Origin: Pseudophaeobacter leonis
GTDB lineage: Bacteria; Pseudomonadota; Alphaproteobacteria; Rhodobacterales; Rhodobacteraceae
Assembly: GCF_002087335.1 (NCBI RefSeq)
Contig: NZ_MWVJ01000096.1
Coordinates: 1 to 50,796 of the forward strand
DNA: 50,796 bases
Reading direction: 5' to 3'
Part shown: positions 8,809 to 16,371 of the stretch, in pieces
Layout of the letters: each line of letters starts with the position of its first letter
Position numbering within the stretch: position 1 is the first letter of the stretch
Translations under genes and position numbers: made by a program
The notes under the pieces: model-generated
The model's database searches: none
Seen by the model: the letters and a program-made list of their open reading frames with translations, nothing else
Told to the model about the DNA's origin: nothing

Positions 8809-10046
8809 TTGCGCACCGCCCTTTCCCTTTCGCTGCCCCTTATTTCGGCACTCACCCTTGGATCTGCGGCGCTGGCCCAAGATGCCAGCCTCTCTGAGGA
8901 CGGCCTCAGCTACGGGCCACGCCCCGCCTATCTGATTTCAAAACTGCCCGAGGGTGCCCTGAAATCAAAACTGCAGTCCTGCGCCGCACAAAAGCCAAGC
9001 CGTAGCACCTTCTCCATTGGCCACCGTGGCGCGCCGCTGATGTTCCCTGAACATACGGTGCAGTCCAACGTGGCCGCAGCACAGATGGGTGCTGGCATTC
9101 TGGAATGCGACGTCACCTTTACCAAGGATCTGGAACTGATCTGCCGCCACGCCCAGAACGATCTGCACACCACCACCAATATCCTGACCTCCGATCTGGC
9201 CGAGACCTGCATCACGCCCTTCACTGCCGCCTCGGGTGATACACCCGCCTCGGCTGAATGCCGCAGCTCGGACATCACGCTGGCGCAGTTCCGTACCCTT
9301 GAGCGCCCAAAATGGACAGCTTTGACAAGACAGCACTGACAGCAGCTGCCTCGCAGGGCGGCAACCCCGGCTGGCGCAGCACGCAATATACCGATGGGGC
9401 CACCGCCATGACCCATGCGGAATCCATCGCCCTGTTCAAATCACTGGGGGCAAAATTCACCCCCGAGCTAAAATCCCCTGCGGTTGAGATGCCCTTTAAC
9501 GGCTTTAGCCTGCACGACTATGCCCAGAAGATGATCGACGAGTACAAAGCCGCCGGCATTCCTGCCGCCGATGTCTGGGCCCAGAGCTTTGACCTTGAGG
9601 TGGTGAAATACTGGATCGAGCATGAACCAGAGTTCGGCAAGCAAGCCGTCTATCTGGATGGGCGCTACAGCGGTGATGCCGCCTTGAACCCGATGGATCC
9701 TGCCAGCTTTTCGCCTACGATGCAGGAATTGGCCGACATGGGCGTCAACTACATCGCGCCGCCAATGTGGTTCCTGGTCACCATGGAAGATGGCAAAATG
9801 GTCCCCTCGGCCTATGCCACTGCGGCCAAGGCAGCCGGCCTCAAGCTGATCACCTGGACACTGGAACGCTCTGGCCCGCTGACCGATGGTGGCGGCTGGT
9901 ATTTCAACTCGGTAAAGCCCGCTGTGCACAACGCCTCGAGCTATTATGAGATCCTGGATGTGCTGGCACAGGACGTTGAGATCGAAGGCATGTTCTCGGA
10001 CTGGCCCGCGACAGTGACCTACTATGCCAACTGCATGGGGCTTTAA
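8809..10046 (+). CDS. periplasmic glycerophosphodiester phosphodiesterase (apparent frameshift)
   Basis: A GDPD-family enzyme that hydrolyses glycerophosphodiesters to glycerol-3-phosphate and an alcohol. A signal peptide (about residues 1-23, ending ALA before QDA) predicts export. The catalytic segment is [13 protein letters not shown], with the metal/acid pair seen later in ECDVTFTKD. The second half contains [11 protein letters not shown], the usual strand-3 Glu-Lys motif. The start is TTG (8809) with GGAG 7 nt before it. The frame breaks at four A (9309-9312); adding one A gives a continuous 412-residue protein, a normal length for the GlpQ type, so a missed base is likely. A terminator follows at 10080. 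Confidence 0.85.
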
Positions 10047-10079
10047 TCCCCTTTAACCCCTTCCCGATAAGGTTTTTGG

Positions 10080-10109
10080 CGGGCCACATTTCCCTTGTGG
10101 CCCGTTTTG
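10080..10109 (+). terminator. rho-independent terminator after gdpD
   Basis: A perfect 9-bp stem CGGGCCACA/TGTGGCCCG with a 7-nt loop, followed by TTTT. It lies 34 nt after the phosphodiesterase stop and separates it from the Fe-S carrier gene. Confidence 0.8.
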
Positions 10110-10180
10110 CGTTGCACTGCCTCTTGAGCCTGAGCCCCAGCGGGCCTAGATAGGGTGTAACGCGCGCATTGGAGACAGGT

Positions 10181-10540
10181 ATGTTCGGCATTCCCGGCAA
10201 ACAGGCAGTGACAATCACACCGAAGGCTGCGGCCCAGATCACCAAGCTGATGACCAGCGGTGGTCACGCAGGTCTGCGCATTGGCGTCAAAAAGGGCGGC
10301 TGTGCCGGTATGGAATATACCATGGAATATGTCGACGACCCGGACAAGAACGACGAGGTGGTCGAACAGGACGGTGCACGGGTGCTGATCGCTCCCATGG
10401 CGCAGATGTTTTTGTTTGGCACCGAAATCGACTATGAGACCTCGCTGCTGGAAAGCGGCTTTAAGTTCAACAACCCCAATGTGTCAGACGCCTGCGGCTG
10501 TGGCGAATCCATCAGTTTCAAGGAAATGCCCGCCCCTTGA
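10181..10540 (+). CDS. A-type iron-sulfur carrier (HesB/IscA/SufA family)
   Basis: A 119-residue A-type carrier, which holds and delivers Fe-S clusters to apo-proteins. The three cluster-ligand cysteines are present: C41 in KKGGCAGM, and C105 and C107 in the C-terminal ACGCGES. ATG 10181 is preferred because GGAG lies 6 nt upstream; an upstream TTG would place the ribosome binding site inside the gene. It is monocistronic, with terminators on both sides (10080 and 10569). IscA, SufA and ErpA cannot be separated reliably by eye; nearby sufT favours a SUF role. Confidence 0.9.
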   Translation: MFGIPGKQAVTITPKAAAQITKLMTSGGHAGLRIGVKKGGCAGMEYTMEYVDDPDKNDEVVEQDGARVLIAPMAQMFLFGTEIDYETSLLESGFKFNNPNVSDACGCGESISFKEMPAP

Positions 10541-10568
10541 GCCAACACATCCCGCAGCACCATCAGTG

Positions 10569-10620
10569 AGGCGGGCCTGACCGTAAGGCGGATCTGGCAG
10601 TAAGCCGGGCCCGCCTTTTT
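10569..10620 (+). terminator. rho-independent terminator after the Fe-S carrier gene
   Basis: Outer arms AGGCGGGCC and GGCCCGCCT close a longer branched loop and are followed by TTTTT. It lies 28 nt past the stop codon. Confidence 0.75.
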
Positions 10621-10687
10621 CTTTGCCTGATTGCCCCAAACCTGCGCCGGTGATACCACAAGCGCAGGTTTGAATTGGGAGCAGCAG

Positions 10688-11461
10688 ATGCGGCAGAAAC
10701 TGGCAGCGGGCAATTGGAAGATGAACGGCACGGGTGCAGCCCTGGCAGAGCTCACGGCTTTGGCAGAGGCCTTTCCGGCGCAGGCGACTGCAGCGGGCAA
10801 ATCCTGCGCACAGATCCTGATCTGCCCCCCCGCAACGCTGTTGTCCCGCGCCGCAGATAGCATAAAAGGCAGCGCCGTCACCCTTGGTGGCCAGGATTGC
10901 CACGCGGTACCTTCGGGCGCCCATACCGGCGACACCTCAGCCGAGATGCTGCAAGATAGCGGCGCCAGCGCCGTCATTCTGGGCCATTCAGAGCGCCGCG
11001 CGGATCACAGCGAGACCAGCGAAAGCGTTGCAGCCAAAGCAAAAGCCGCCTGGGCTGCGGATCTGGTTGCGGTCATTTGCCTGGGCGAAACCCTGGCCGA
11101 ACGCGAGACCGACGACACCCTAAAGGTGGTTGGGGCACAGCTCGCCGCTTCTGTTCCTGCCGCCGCCACCGGCGCCAATACCGTCATCGCCTATGAGCCG
11201 GTCTGGGCCATCGGCACCGGCAAGGTGCCAACGCTGGCGCAGATCGCCGACGTGCATGATTTCCTGCGCGCAGAGCTCACCGCGCGATTTGGCGCCGAGA
11301 TGGCCCAGGCCACCCGGCTGCTCTATGGCGGCTCGGTCAAGGCAAGCAACGCAGCCGAGATCTTTGCCACGTCGAATGTGGACGGCGCCCTTGTTGGCGG
11401 CGCCAGCCTCAAGGCGGCGGATTTCGAACCAATCGTTGCAGCGCTCAATGCCAGCACCTGA
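10688..11461 (+). CDS. tpiA: triose-phosphate isomerase
   Basis: A 257-residue TIM-barrel enzyme that interconverts dihydroxyacetone phosphate and glyceraldehyde-3-phosphate. All catalytic residues are visible: K11 in GNWKMNG, H100 in ILGHSERR and E170 in [11 protein letters not shown]. The phosphate-binding loop appears as [10 protein letters not shown] and [12 protein letters not shown] 10688 is preceded by GGGAG and is where the family begins; the open frame extends 57 nt further upstream without support. It appears monocistronic, between two terminators. Confidence 0.96.
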   Translation: MRQKLAAGNWKMNGTGAALAELTALAEAFPAQATAAGKSCAQILICPPATLLSRAADSIKGSAVTLGGQDCHAVPSGAHTGDTSAEMLQDSGASAVILGHSERRADHSETSESVAAKAKAAWAADLVAVICLGETLAERETDDTLKVVGAQLAASVPAAATGANTVIAYEPVWAIGTGKVPTLAQIADVHDFLRAELTARFGAEMAQATRLLYGGSVKASNAAEIFATSNVDGALVGGASLKAADFEPIVAALNAST

Positions 11462-11531
11462 TTGCTAGACCACGGCCCTGCCCGTCGACGCCCTGCGCGA
11501 CAATACCCTGCGCGACAATACCCTGCTCTAC

Positions 11532-11571
11532 AAAAAACGCCCCAGACACACGTCCGGGGCGTTCTTTTTTT
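11532..11571. terminator. bidirectional terminator between tpiA and dctM
   Basis: Stem AACGCCCC/GGGGCGTT with A6 on the left and T7 on the right, so it can stop both tpiA (+) and the dctPQM transcripts (-). Confidence 0.85.
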
Positions 11572-11600
11572 CACAGGTTTCGTTTTAGACAAAGCTTTCG

Positions 11601-13019
11601 CTAGTTGGTTATGATCTCAGGCCCCATCAGCGCGTTCGGGATCATCGTGCTGAGCCATGGAATATAGGTCACCATGATCAGGAAGACGAAGAGCACTGCC
11701 AGGAAGGGCAAAGCCGCCCGCACCACGGCCATCATCGGCATTCCCGCCACGCCCGAGGTCACAAAGAGGTTGAGCCCCACCGGCGGCGTGATCATGCCAA
11801 TCTCCATATTGACCACCATGATGATGCCCAGATGGATCGGGTCAATGCCCAGCTCAATTGCAATCGGAAACACCAGCGGCGCGACGATTACCAACAGGCC
11901 CGAGGGCTCCATGAACTGACCACCGATCAGCAGGATCACATTGACCACCACCAGGAACATCACCGGACCAAAGCCCGCAGAGAGCATCGCATTGGCGATA
12001 TGCTGTGGCACCTGCTCATCCGTCAGCACATGTTTCAGGATCAGCGCATTGGCGATCACGAACATCAGCGTTACCGTCAGCTTACCCGCATCAAACAGCG
12101 CCTTTTTGGTATCCGCATGCACCCAGACAGATAGCAAGGCCTGCGGTGCCTGCAGCACAGAGCGGCGCGGCCGCGTCTCGCTTTCGGCCAGCGGCCCCAT
12201 GTCACGATAGACAAAGGTCGCGACAAAGAAGGCATAGACAGAGGCGACAGCGGCCGCCTCAGTCGGGGTAAAGATCGCCGCTTCTTTATAGAGCCCCAGC
12301 TCGGCAGAGTACCACGGGTAGCCATAGATACCGACCATGATGATCACGATCACGAACAGCCCCCAAAAGGCGTCACGGAAGGAGGAGAACACCTCGCCCC
12401 AGCCCGCCCAGTTTCCTTTGGGCATGTTCTTGATCCGGGCAATCACATAGATCGTCACCATTAGCATGACACCCGCCAACAGACCCGGAATGATACCCGC
12501 CAGGAACATGCGCCCAACCGAGACGTCAACCGAGGCGGCATAGACCACCATGACAATCGACGGCGGGATCAGGATGCCTAGGGTGCCTGCGTTACAGATC
12601 ACGCCTGCGGCAAACTCTTTGGTATATCCAGCCTGACGCATGGCCGCGATCACGATAGAGCCAATGGCCACCACGGTTGCAGGGGACGACCCAGACAGCG
12701 CCGCAAACATCATGCAGGCAAAAACGCCCGCGATGGCCAGACCACCCTGAAAATGGCCGACACAGGCGATGGAAAAGCGAATGATCCGCTGCGCCACGCC
12801 CCCCGTCGACATAAACGTCGAGGCCAAGATAAAGAACGGGATGGCCAGCAGGGTAAAGTGCCCCTCAAAGGCCTCAAACAGGGTGCCGGCAACAGAGGCC
12901 AGCGAGCTGTCAGAATAAATCAGCAAAAACAGGGTTGAGCTCAACCCCAGCGACACCGCGATGGGCACGCCGATCAGCATCAGGCCAACAACCATGGCAA
13001 AAAGCAGAATGACTTCCAT
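11601..13019 (-). CDS. dctM: TRAP transporter large permease DctM
   Basis: A 472-residue integral membrane protein of the DctM family with about 12 hydrophobic segments, the channel-forming subunit of a tripartite ATP-independent periplasmic transporter driven by ion gradients. Family features include LIGVPIAVSLGLSS near the N-terminus, AALSGSSPATVVAIGSI (around residues 108-124) and GMITPPVGLNLFV near the C-terminus. An extra hydrophilic loop in the middle (residues about 270-300) is common in this subgroup. ATG at 13019 has GGGAG upstream and starts 12 nt after the dctQ stop, so it is co-transcribed with dctQ. Confidence 0.95.
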   Translation of the reverse strand: MEVILLFAMVVGLMLIGVPIAVSLGLSSTLFLLIYSDSSLASVAGTLFEAFEGHFTLLAIPFFILASTFMSTGGVAQRIIRFSIACVGHFQGGLAIAGVFACMMFAALSGSSPATVVAIGSIVIAAMRQAGYTKEFAAGVICNAGTLGILIPPSIVMVVYAASVDVSVGRMFLAGIIPGLLAGVMLMVTIYVIARIKNMPKGNWAGWGEVFSSFRDAFWGLFVIVIIMVGIYGYPWYSAELGLYKEAAIFTPTEAAAVASVYAFFVATFVYRDMGPLAESETRPRRSVLQAPQALLSVWVHADTKKALFDAGKLTVTLMFVIANALILKHVLTDEQVPQHIANAMLSAGFGPVMFLVVVNVILLIGGQFMEPSGLLVIVAPLVFPIAIELGIDPIHLGIIMVVNMEIGMITPPVGLNLFVTSGVAGMPMMAVVRAALPFLAVLFVFLIMVTYIPWLSTMIPNALMGPEIITN

Positions 13020-13031
13020 CAGTTTTCTCCC

Positions 13032-13700
13032 TCAGTCGCACGGGCCCCGGGCCTCGTCCAACTCGTCTTCGACCTCATGGCTGGCAACCAGCCGGTCGGC
13101 CTCACCGCGCAGCACCTGTACCGTGGCCTGAGCGAACCGGTAAACCAACAGCAGCATCGACAGGGGCAGCACCAGATAGGGCACCACTTTTGGCAGCTTT
13201 TCGTAGGATTCACCGTAGTTTATCAGATCTTCAAGAAAGCGCAGCGCACCAAGCATGGGCACATCCTGCACCTCGTAAAAGCTTTGCGAGCGCGCCTTGA
13301 GGTCAAAGCCCGTCGGGAACCAACGGCCCGAGGTTGGCGGCAGATCCGCAAAGACCGCCCAGTAGTCATAAGCGCCTGTGAGCAACAACAAGGAAAACGC
13401 CAGACAGCACAGCGCGGCAATCAGAGCCACCACCTTGCGCGGACCAGGTGCAAGGATATTGACGATGGCATCGACACCCAGATGCGCATGGGCCTTCACC
13501 GCGTAGGCAGCCCCCAAAAGCACCAGCCAGGCAAAGAGGAATACCGTGAGTTCAAGCGCCCACAGTATATTGGAATTAAATATAAAACGCGCGATCACGT
13601 TGGCGAAGGTAATCACTGTCATCAGGCCCAAAAGCAGGGCGATCAGCGTCTCTTCAAGCGTGTTTATAAACCCGGACGGGCCGGTTTTTGCCCCCGACAT
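13032..13700 (-). CDS. dctQ: TRAP transporter small permease DctQ
   Basis: A small-permease subunit of about 222 residues with four main hydrophobic segments. The family signature WALELTVFLFAWLVLLGAA follows the first helix. I place the start at 13700 (MSGAKTGPSGFIN), where a weak GGGTGA lies upstream; the frame could run to 13754, which would add 18 residues with an uncharacteristic Phe-rich stretch. The C-terminal tail is hydrophilic and acidic. It lies between dctP, with an intercistronic hairpin, and dctM, forming a PQM operon. Confidence 0.9.
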   Translation of the reverse strand: MSGAKTGPSGFINTLEETLIALLLGLMTVITFANVIARFIFNSNILWALELTVFLFAWLVLLGAAYAVKAHAHLGVDAIVNILAPGPRKVVALIAALCCLAFSLLLLTGAYDYWAVFADLPPTSGRWFPTGFDLKARSQSFYEVQDVPMLGALRFLEDLINYGESYEKLPKVVPYLVLPLSMLLLVYRFAQATVQVLRGEADRLVASHEVEDELDEARGPCD

Positions 13701-13761
13701 GATAGTCACCCCGATGATGTTGAAAAGGAAAAATGTCAGGCGGCGGATCCCCACGCCGCCT

Positions 13762-13798
13762 GAAAAACCAGGGCGCCATCAGTTGATAACTGGCGCCC
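13762..13798 (-). terminator. hairpin between dctP and dctQ (attenuator-like)
   Basis: On the minus strand, immediately after the dctP stop, GGCGCCAGTT can pair with AACTGATGGCGCC (two mismatched bases bulged), and TTTTT follows. A partial terminator or 3'-stabilising hairpin at this position would give more binding protein than permease, as is common in transport operons. Confidence 0.6.
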
Positions 13799-13846
13799 CG
13801 GTTGCGGCCTGCCTTTGGCTGGCCGGCTTTAGCTCTGGTTACTGGT

Positions 13847-14848
13847 TCAGAAACCGGCGTTGATCGCCTGTGCCGCGTCGATCTTGTCCTGACCGACGTC
13901 GCCCGAGAACTGCTCCCAAACTGGCATCATGGTATCAACCCAGGCCTGACGCTGTGTCGCGTCAAGGCTGCGGACAACACCGCCAGCGGCAATGATTGCC
14001 TCTTTGGCCGCCTGGTTCACTTCGGTGGACTTGGCGTTGCGGGCCTCGGTGACTTCGCCGAGAATGGTTAGGAACTGGTCCCGCACGGCAGGCTCAAGGC
14101 TTTCCAGCCAATCCACATTGGCCACCACAAGATAGTCGATGATGCCGTGGTTGGTTTCGGTGACACCGTCCTGCACTTCAAAGAACTTCTTGCCGTAGAT
14201 GTTGGACCAGGTGTTTTCCTGACCATCCACAACGCTCTGCAGCAGGGCGCCGTAGACTTCTGAGAAGGCCATCTTCTGCGGGCTGCCACCGATGGCTTCC
14301 ATCTGGGCTACAAGAACATCCGACGACTGAACCCGGAACTTCAGACCATTGGCGTCTGTTGGCGCAACAAGCGCTTTGTTCGCCGACATCTGCTTCATGC
14401 CATTGTGCCAATAGGCCAGGCCCTGAAGGCCGCGGCGCTGCATCGAGTCCAGCAATGCCTGACCATCGTCAGAGGCTTGAAAGGCATCCACCGCGTCGAT
14501 GTTTTTGAACATGAAGGGCAGATCAAACAGGCGGAACTGTTTGGTGAATTTCTCAAATTTCGACAGCGAAGGTGCCGCCAGCTGCACATCGCCCTGCAAC
14601 ATGGCTTCGAGAACCTTGTTGTCATTGTACAGTGTCGAGTTCGGATAAACCTCAAGGCACATTGTGCCGTTCATCTCGTCATTGATCCGCTGTTCCAGCA
14701 GTGAGGCCGCAATCCCTTTTGGGTGCTTGTCAGTGTTGGTTACATGGCTGAATTTGACGACAATTTCGCCCTCATCACAGGCTGCCTGTGCAGCGCCAGC
14801 AGTTACGGTCAGTGCCATCGCAGTGGCAGCAGCAGTCACGAACTTCAT
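13847..14848 (-). CDS. dctP: TRAP transporter periplasmic solute-binding protein DctP
   Basis: A 333-residue DctP-family binding protein. The signal peptide is residues 1-22, cleaving after AQA. The mature protein carries family motifs KFSHVTNTDKHPKG, the ligand-contact region around FRVQSSDVLVAQMEAIGGSPQKMAFSE (where the conserved arginine contacts the ligand carboxylate) and SVVDGQENTWSNI. GGGAGGA precedes the ATG at 14848. A C4-dicarboxylate substrate is inferred from family similarity and from the adjacent dctBD genes. Two palindromic operator candidates lie about 185-230 nt upstream. Confidence 0.94.
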   Translation of the reverse strand: MKFVTAAATAMALTVTAGAAQAACDEGEIVVKFSHVTNTDKHPKGIAASLLEQRINDEMNGTMCLEVYPNSTLYNDNKVLEAMLQGDVQLAAPSLSKFEKFTKQFRLFDLPFMFKNIDAVDAFQASDDGQALLDSMQRRGLQGLAYWHNGMKQMSANKALVAPTDANGLKFRVQSSDVLVAQMEAIGGSPQKMAFSEVYGALLQSVVDGQENTWSNIYGKKFFEVQDGVTETNHGIIDYLVVANVDWLESLEPAVRDQFLTILGEVTEARNAKSTEVNQAAKEAIIAAGGVVRSLDATQRQAWVDTMMPVWEQFSGDVGQDKIDAAQAINAGF

Positions 14849-15031
14849 ATCAGTCCTCCCAAAATCTCTCCGTTTCCCCCACCAGCGGCAGGAGCCTCGC
14901 GCATAGAATTGCGAGTTGCGCCCTCTTGCTCAAGAATTGTTTCAAATGCGCTGAAATTTGTGGCGTTCTCAATATTTTCCAATTGGTTACTTGAAAAAAC
15001 TGCAGGCACCTACACCGATACCCTTCGGTTT

Positions 15032-15081
15032 TGTGCGAAATCCCGCACAGGGTTTTGAAACCTTGTGCGGAAATCCGCACA
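15032..15081. promoter_or_regulatory. two tandem palindromic operators, probable DctD sites
   Basis: Two 18-bp inverted repeats lie in the 288-nt gap between dctP and dctD. Site 1 (15032-15049) has arms TGTGCG/CGCACA. Site 2 (15064-15081) has arms TGTGCGG/CCGCACA around AAAT. Their centres are 32 bp apart, three helical turns, so two dimers would bind the same face. The location upstream of dctP and next to dctD, and the resemblance to GTGCGG-N4-CCGCAC sites known for DctD in rhizobia, support DctD binding. I see no -24/-12 sigma-54 element between them and dctP. Sequence symmetry is direct; the regulator is inferred. Confidence 0.7.
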
Positions 15082-15136
15082 GCTCAGCCGAAAACCCCGT
15101 ATCGCATGGAATCGCTGTTCTCCTCGCCACAGGGGG

Positions 15137-16371
15137 TCACGAGCGCCGGTAGTCCTCCGGGCGAATGCCGTAGCGCGCCAATTTGTCGTAAAAGGTCTTG
15201 CGCGGCAGCTTTAACGCCTCTGCCGCCGCCGCCGCCCGGCCGTTTTGCCTCCCCAACGCGGCAATCAGCAGCGACCGCTCCACCTGCGCCATCTGCTCTG
15301 CCAGTCCCAGATCACCAGCGGCACTGACCTCATCCGGCATCCCCAGAACAAAGCGCATGGCAGCCGACATCAGCGATCGCGCATTCCCCGGCCAATCCTG
15401 CGCCATCAGCCCCGCCAGATGCTCCTGACTGATCTCGGGGGCGTCAATGCCGGCCTGCTCGGCGGCCTGTGCCACATAGTGGCGGAACAAGATCGGGATA
15501 TCACCGGGACGTTCAGACAACGACGGGATGCGCACCCGCATACCTTCCAGCCGGTAATAGAGACCGGCCCCAAAACGGCCCGCCGCCACCAGCGCCGTCA
15601 GATCCGCAGTACTGCCTGCAATCAGCCGCGGCCCTCCGCCCTGCTCCAGCCACTCCAACACCGCGTATTGCAGCGCTTCCGAGAGCCCCGAGATCTCGTC
15701 CAGAAACAATGAGCCCCCTGCCGCCTGCTGACACAGATCCGCAAAATCAGCGGCGCTGAGCCCGGCAGAGGCAGATTTCACAAAAGGGGCCTGGGCGCGC
15801 GGCGACATCAGATGGATCACTTCTGCCACCTTGGGGATGCCGCTGCCTGCCGAGGTCCTGCCACCAGAACCTCGGCCATGGTGGCAGCCACAGCCCGCAC
15901 CCGCGCCCGCAGCTCGTGCGATTGCTCTGAGGTGCCAAACAACAGACGGGCCGCCGGGTCGCCCTCTTCCAGCTGCGGTTTAAAGTCGCGATTTTCCAGC
16001 ACCAGATGCCGCGTCTTCAGGGCCCGTTCCAGTGCCGCCAGCAGATCGGCCGTCACACAGGGCTTTTCCAGAAAACCAAAGGCGCCCTGTGACATCGCCC
16101 TGACGGCCATCGGAATGTCGCCCTCACCGGTCCGCAGGATCACCGGCAGATCTTCGTCCGTGCCGCGCACATAGTCCAGCAGGTGAAACCCGTCCCGCCC
16201 CGGCATGCGAATATCCGACAGGATCACCCCATCAAACTCTGCGGTAATCAGATCCTTGGCCGCCACAAAGGAGCCCGCCGTGACCGGTTCCAGATCGTTC
16301 AGCTCCAGGGTCTGCGCCAAAGCCTCTCTCAGGGCCGCATCATCGTCAACGACCAGAACCTTGCGTGTCAT
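15137..16371 (-). CDS. dctD: DctD-family response regulator with degenerate AAA+ domain (apparent frameshift)
   Basis: An NtrC/DctD-type regulator. The receiver (about 1-120) has acidic pocket VVDDD, phospho-acceptor Asp in SDIRMPG and conserved Lys in LEKP. The AAA+ domain follows, then a Fis-type helix-turn-helix (GRQNGRAAAAAEALKLPRKTFYDKL). The frame breaks near 15858-15859; adding one base gives a 411-residue protein. The repaired AAA+ domain is abnormal: Walker A reads GTSAGSGI, with Ile instead of Lys, and only about 20 residues separate FVKSAS from Walker B (SLFLDE), so the GAFTGA loop that contacts sigma-54 is absent. It probably activates without sigma-54, as known for R. capsulatus NtrC. 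Its ATG overlaps the dctB stop and has AAGGAGG upstream. Confidence 0.85.
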
